Of a DNA stretch of 7,695 bases, positions 6,639-7,695 are shown piece after piece. Made by a program: the position numbers and the translations under genes. Within the stretch, counting starts at the first letter, position 1; each line of letters opens with the position of its first letter. The stretch is from the NCBI GenBank assembly GCA_041477005.1, contig JBGOUJ010000382.1:1-7695 (forward strand), read 5' to 3'. Below the pieces are notes generated by a model. The model saw only the letters and a list, made by a program, of their open reading frames with translations. It made no database searches and had not been told where the DNA came from. This stretch comes from JBGOUJ01 sp041477005 (GTDB lineage: Bacteria > Acidobacteriota > Terriglobia > Bryobacterales > JACQDG01).

Positions 6639-7286
6639 ATGAAGCTGTTATCAGTCAACGTGGGGCTTCCGCGCGAGATCGACGGGCAGGGGAAGACCGT
6701 CCGCACATCCATCTTCAAGACGCCGGTGGCCGGGCGAGTTCGGGTTACCCGCCTGAACGTAGACGGCGACCAGCAATCCGATCTCTCTGTGCACGGCGGC
6801 ATCGATAAGGCTGTCTATGTCTACCCGGCGGAGCATTATTCGTTCTGGCACGAGGAGCTTCCCGGCGTGGACCTTCCTTGGGGCGTGTTCGGAGAGAATT
6901 TTACGACCGAGGGTATAGTCGAGAAAACGGTTCACATCGGAGACCGGCTGCGGGCTGGCTCGGCTGAGTTCATAGTCACGCAGCCTCGCATGCCGTGCTT
7001 CAAGCTCGGCATCCGGTTTGGCCGCCTGGACATGGTGAAGCGTTTCTTGCGCAGCGGCAAGACCGGCTTCTACCTGGCGGTGCTTCAGGAGGGAGAAGTA
7101 GCGGCAGGCGACTCTGTTGAGCTGGTCGCTCCAGACGAGCACGGTGTCACGGTGGCGGATATCGCCGGCTTGTATGTCGCAGACGCGCCGAACCAAGACC
7201 TTCTGCGCCGCGTGAGCACGCTACCGGTGCTTCCAAAGGGCTGGCGCGACTATTTTGGCAAGCGGCTTTGGGAACCGGATGCATGA
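6639..7286 (+). CDS. MOSC-domain protein, YiiM type
   Basis: This 215-residue protein matches YiiM-like MOSC proteins in length and layout. The family uses a conserved Cys with the molybdenum cofactor; E. coli YiiM protects against N-hydroxylated base analogues such as 6-N-hydroxylaminopurine. Visible motifs are GDQQSD (43-48), HGGIDKAVYVYP (52-63), HYSFW (66-70), GVFGENFTTEG (82-92), IGD (100-102) and QPRMPCFKLG (115-124), with the expected catalytic Cys120. Residues 168-212 (HGVTVADIAGLY to WRDYFGKRL) are the C-terminal three-helix domain found in this subgroup. A strong AAGGGAGG at 6623-6630, eight bases upstream, fixes the ATG. The gene sits 79 bases after the permease and has no evident functional link to the cluster, so it is probably a separate unit read in the same direction. 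Confidence 0.93.
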   Translation: MKLLSVNVGLPREIDGQGKTVRTSIFKTPVAGRVRVTRLNVDGDQQSDLSVHGGIDKAVYVYPAEHYSFWHEELPGVDLPWGVFGENFTTEGIVEKTVHIGDRLRAGSAEFIVTQPRMPCFKLGIRFGRLDMVKRFLRSGKTGFYLAVLQEGEVAAGDSVELVAPDEHGVTVADIAGLYVADAPNQDLLRRVSTLPVLPKGWRDYFGKRLWEPDA

Positions 7287-7376
7287 TTCCGAAGTCACGC
7301 ATCGACCCCGTCGCCCAGCGTATTCCTCTCGATGAACACTTCTCTCACGAACCCGACGTCTGTCTTAAACGCCACC

Positions 7377-7403
7377 GCCATCCGCGACATCACCGGCGGC
7401 AAC
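7377..7403 (+). repeat. 27-base match to the dehydrogenase gene
   Basis: This stretch matches 4094-4120 inside the dehydrogenase gene at 26 of 27 positions (one C to A change, Leu to Ile). The encoded text is AIRDITGGN against AIRDLTGGN in the intact enzyme. Similarity ends abruptly on both sides. Because IRDLTGG is a recurrent dehydrogenase motif, chance or a different dehydrogenase as donor cannot be excluded. Confidence 0.55.
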
Positions 7404-7426
7404 CGCCATGGCAGGTGTGTCCGGCC

Positions 7427-7504
7427 CAGCACGCTTCCCGTGTTCGCGCGCGCCGTGGTCCCCAATGGCGGCGGCGCGGAATACTTGGGCGAGATCGGCG
7501 TTGC
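7427..7504 (+). pseudogene. 78-base remnant of the RraA-like gene
   Basis: This stretch matches 4833-4910 at 74 of 78 positions, with the last 47 bases identical. It encodes LPVFARAVVPNGG and the residues up to GEIGVA, equivalent to residues 117-141 of the intact protein. Three of the four differences are silent third-position changes; the fourth turns Met118 into Thr. The similarity stops sharply at both ends, and the surrounding frame (7332-7538) has no other part of the RraA fold, so this is a fragment and not a gene. The 284 bases between the MOSC stop and the phosphoesterase start hold only this, the shorter dehydrogenase-like piece at 7377-7403 and a possible promoter. Confidence 0.85.
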
Positions 7505-7522
7505 TGGCGTTGCTCCTCGCCG

Positions 7523-7552
7523 TTGCGCTCGTAGGTAGTCCCGCGCTACACT
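7523..7552 (+). promoter_or_regulatory. Possible promoter for the metallophosphoesterase gene
   Basis: TTGCGC (7523-7528) and TACACT (7547-7552) are spaced by 18 bases and end 18 bases before the ATG at 7571. Both hexamers are only partial matches to the sigma-70 consensus, so this is a weak prediction. Confidence 0.25.
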
Positions 7553-7570
7553 GGCCCCACAGAGGCCGCC

Positions 7571-7695
7571 ATGCTGCCCATCCCCGAATTCGACGAGTTT
7601 CATACCGTCTCCGACCTCCACATGGGCGGCGAACCTGGGTTTCAGATCTTCAACCAAGGACCGCCGCTTGCCGCCCTGATCAATTCGCTTTGCGA
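7571..7695 (+). CDS. Calcineurin-like metallophosphoesterase, N-terminal part
   Basis: Only 41 codons lie inside the window; the gene runs off the right edge. Residues 12-20 read TVSDLHMGG, the first metal-binding motif (DxH, D15 and H17) of calcineurin-like phosphoesterases, followed by EPGFQIFNQG, which recurs in bacterial members of this family. The fold uses two metal ions to hydrolyse phosphoester bonds; the substrate cannot be told from this part. An in-frame TAG at 7532-7534 and the motif position close to the N-terminus support the ATG at 7571. The ribosome site is weak (AGAGG at 7561-7565). Confidence 0.82.
   Translation, partial: MLPIPEFDEFHTVSDLHMGGEPGFQIFNQGPPLAALINSLC

Noticed and set aside
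7295..7657. Minus-strand open frame of 120 codons over the remnant region
   Set aside because: Most of it is antisense to the RraA-like fragment and the phosphoesterase start. Its last 28 codons look somewhat protein-like but match nothing I recognise.
7501..7695. TTG-initiated frame with a signal-peptide-like stretch (LALLLAVALVGSPA)
   Set aside because: The frame then becomes Arg/Pro/His-rich and conflicts with the phosphoesterase frame carrying VSDLHMGG.

Overview
The window is a GC-rich bacterial segment, most likely chromosomal. The paired zinc-ribbon protein, the large secreted PHP/CehA-like protein, the GC-rich short palindromic repeats and the codon use resemble soil Acidobacteriota of the Solibacter/Bryobacter type. 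That assignment is an inference from style, not a proven taxonomic call.

Layout. The left end (1-839) holds a small minus-strand gene for a protein with four CxxC knuckles. It is bracketed by two copies of a palindromic repeat in opposite orientation; the left copy is cut by the window edge. A promoter-bearing intergenic stretch follows. From 1141 to 6559 there is a tight plus-strand cluster of four genes: a secreted metal-dependent hydrolase-like protein of the PHP/CehA type, a medium-chain Zn-dependent-type dehydrogenase, an RraA/HMG-aldolase-fold protein that overlaps the dehydrogenase by 10 bases, and an APC-family amino-acid/polyamine-type permease. A third, degraded repeat copy fills the 43-base gap just before the permease start. 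A MOSC-domain protein (YiiM type) with its own strong ribosome binding site follows at 6639-7286. The last 400 bases hold a non-coding stretch and the first 41 codons of a calcineurin-like metallophosphoesterase.

How the genes could work together: uptake (APC), oxidation (dehydrogenase), C-C cleavage or decarboxylation (RraA fold) and extracytoplasmic hydrolysis (PHP-like) make a plausible small-molecule catabolic operon. The substrate cannot be read from the sequence. The dehydrogenase and the RraA-like protein both depart from family consensus at residues expected to bind the catalytic metal, so their exact chemistry is uncertain.

The most unusual structure is a scrambled remnant at 7377-7504. 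It repeats a 27-base piece of the dehydrogenase gene and a 78-base piece of the RraA-like gene, in the same order as the intact genes about 3 kb upstream but with the intervening roughly 700 bases collapsed to about 23. No CRISPR array, tRNA, rRNA, transposase, or toxin-antitoxin or defence gene was recognised.
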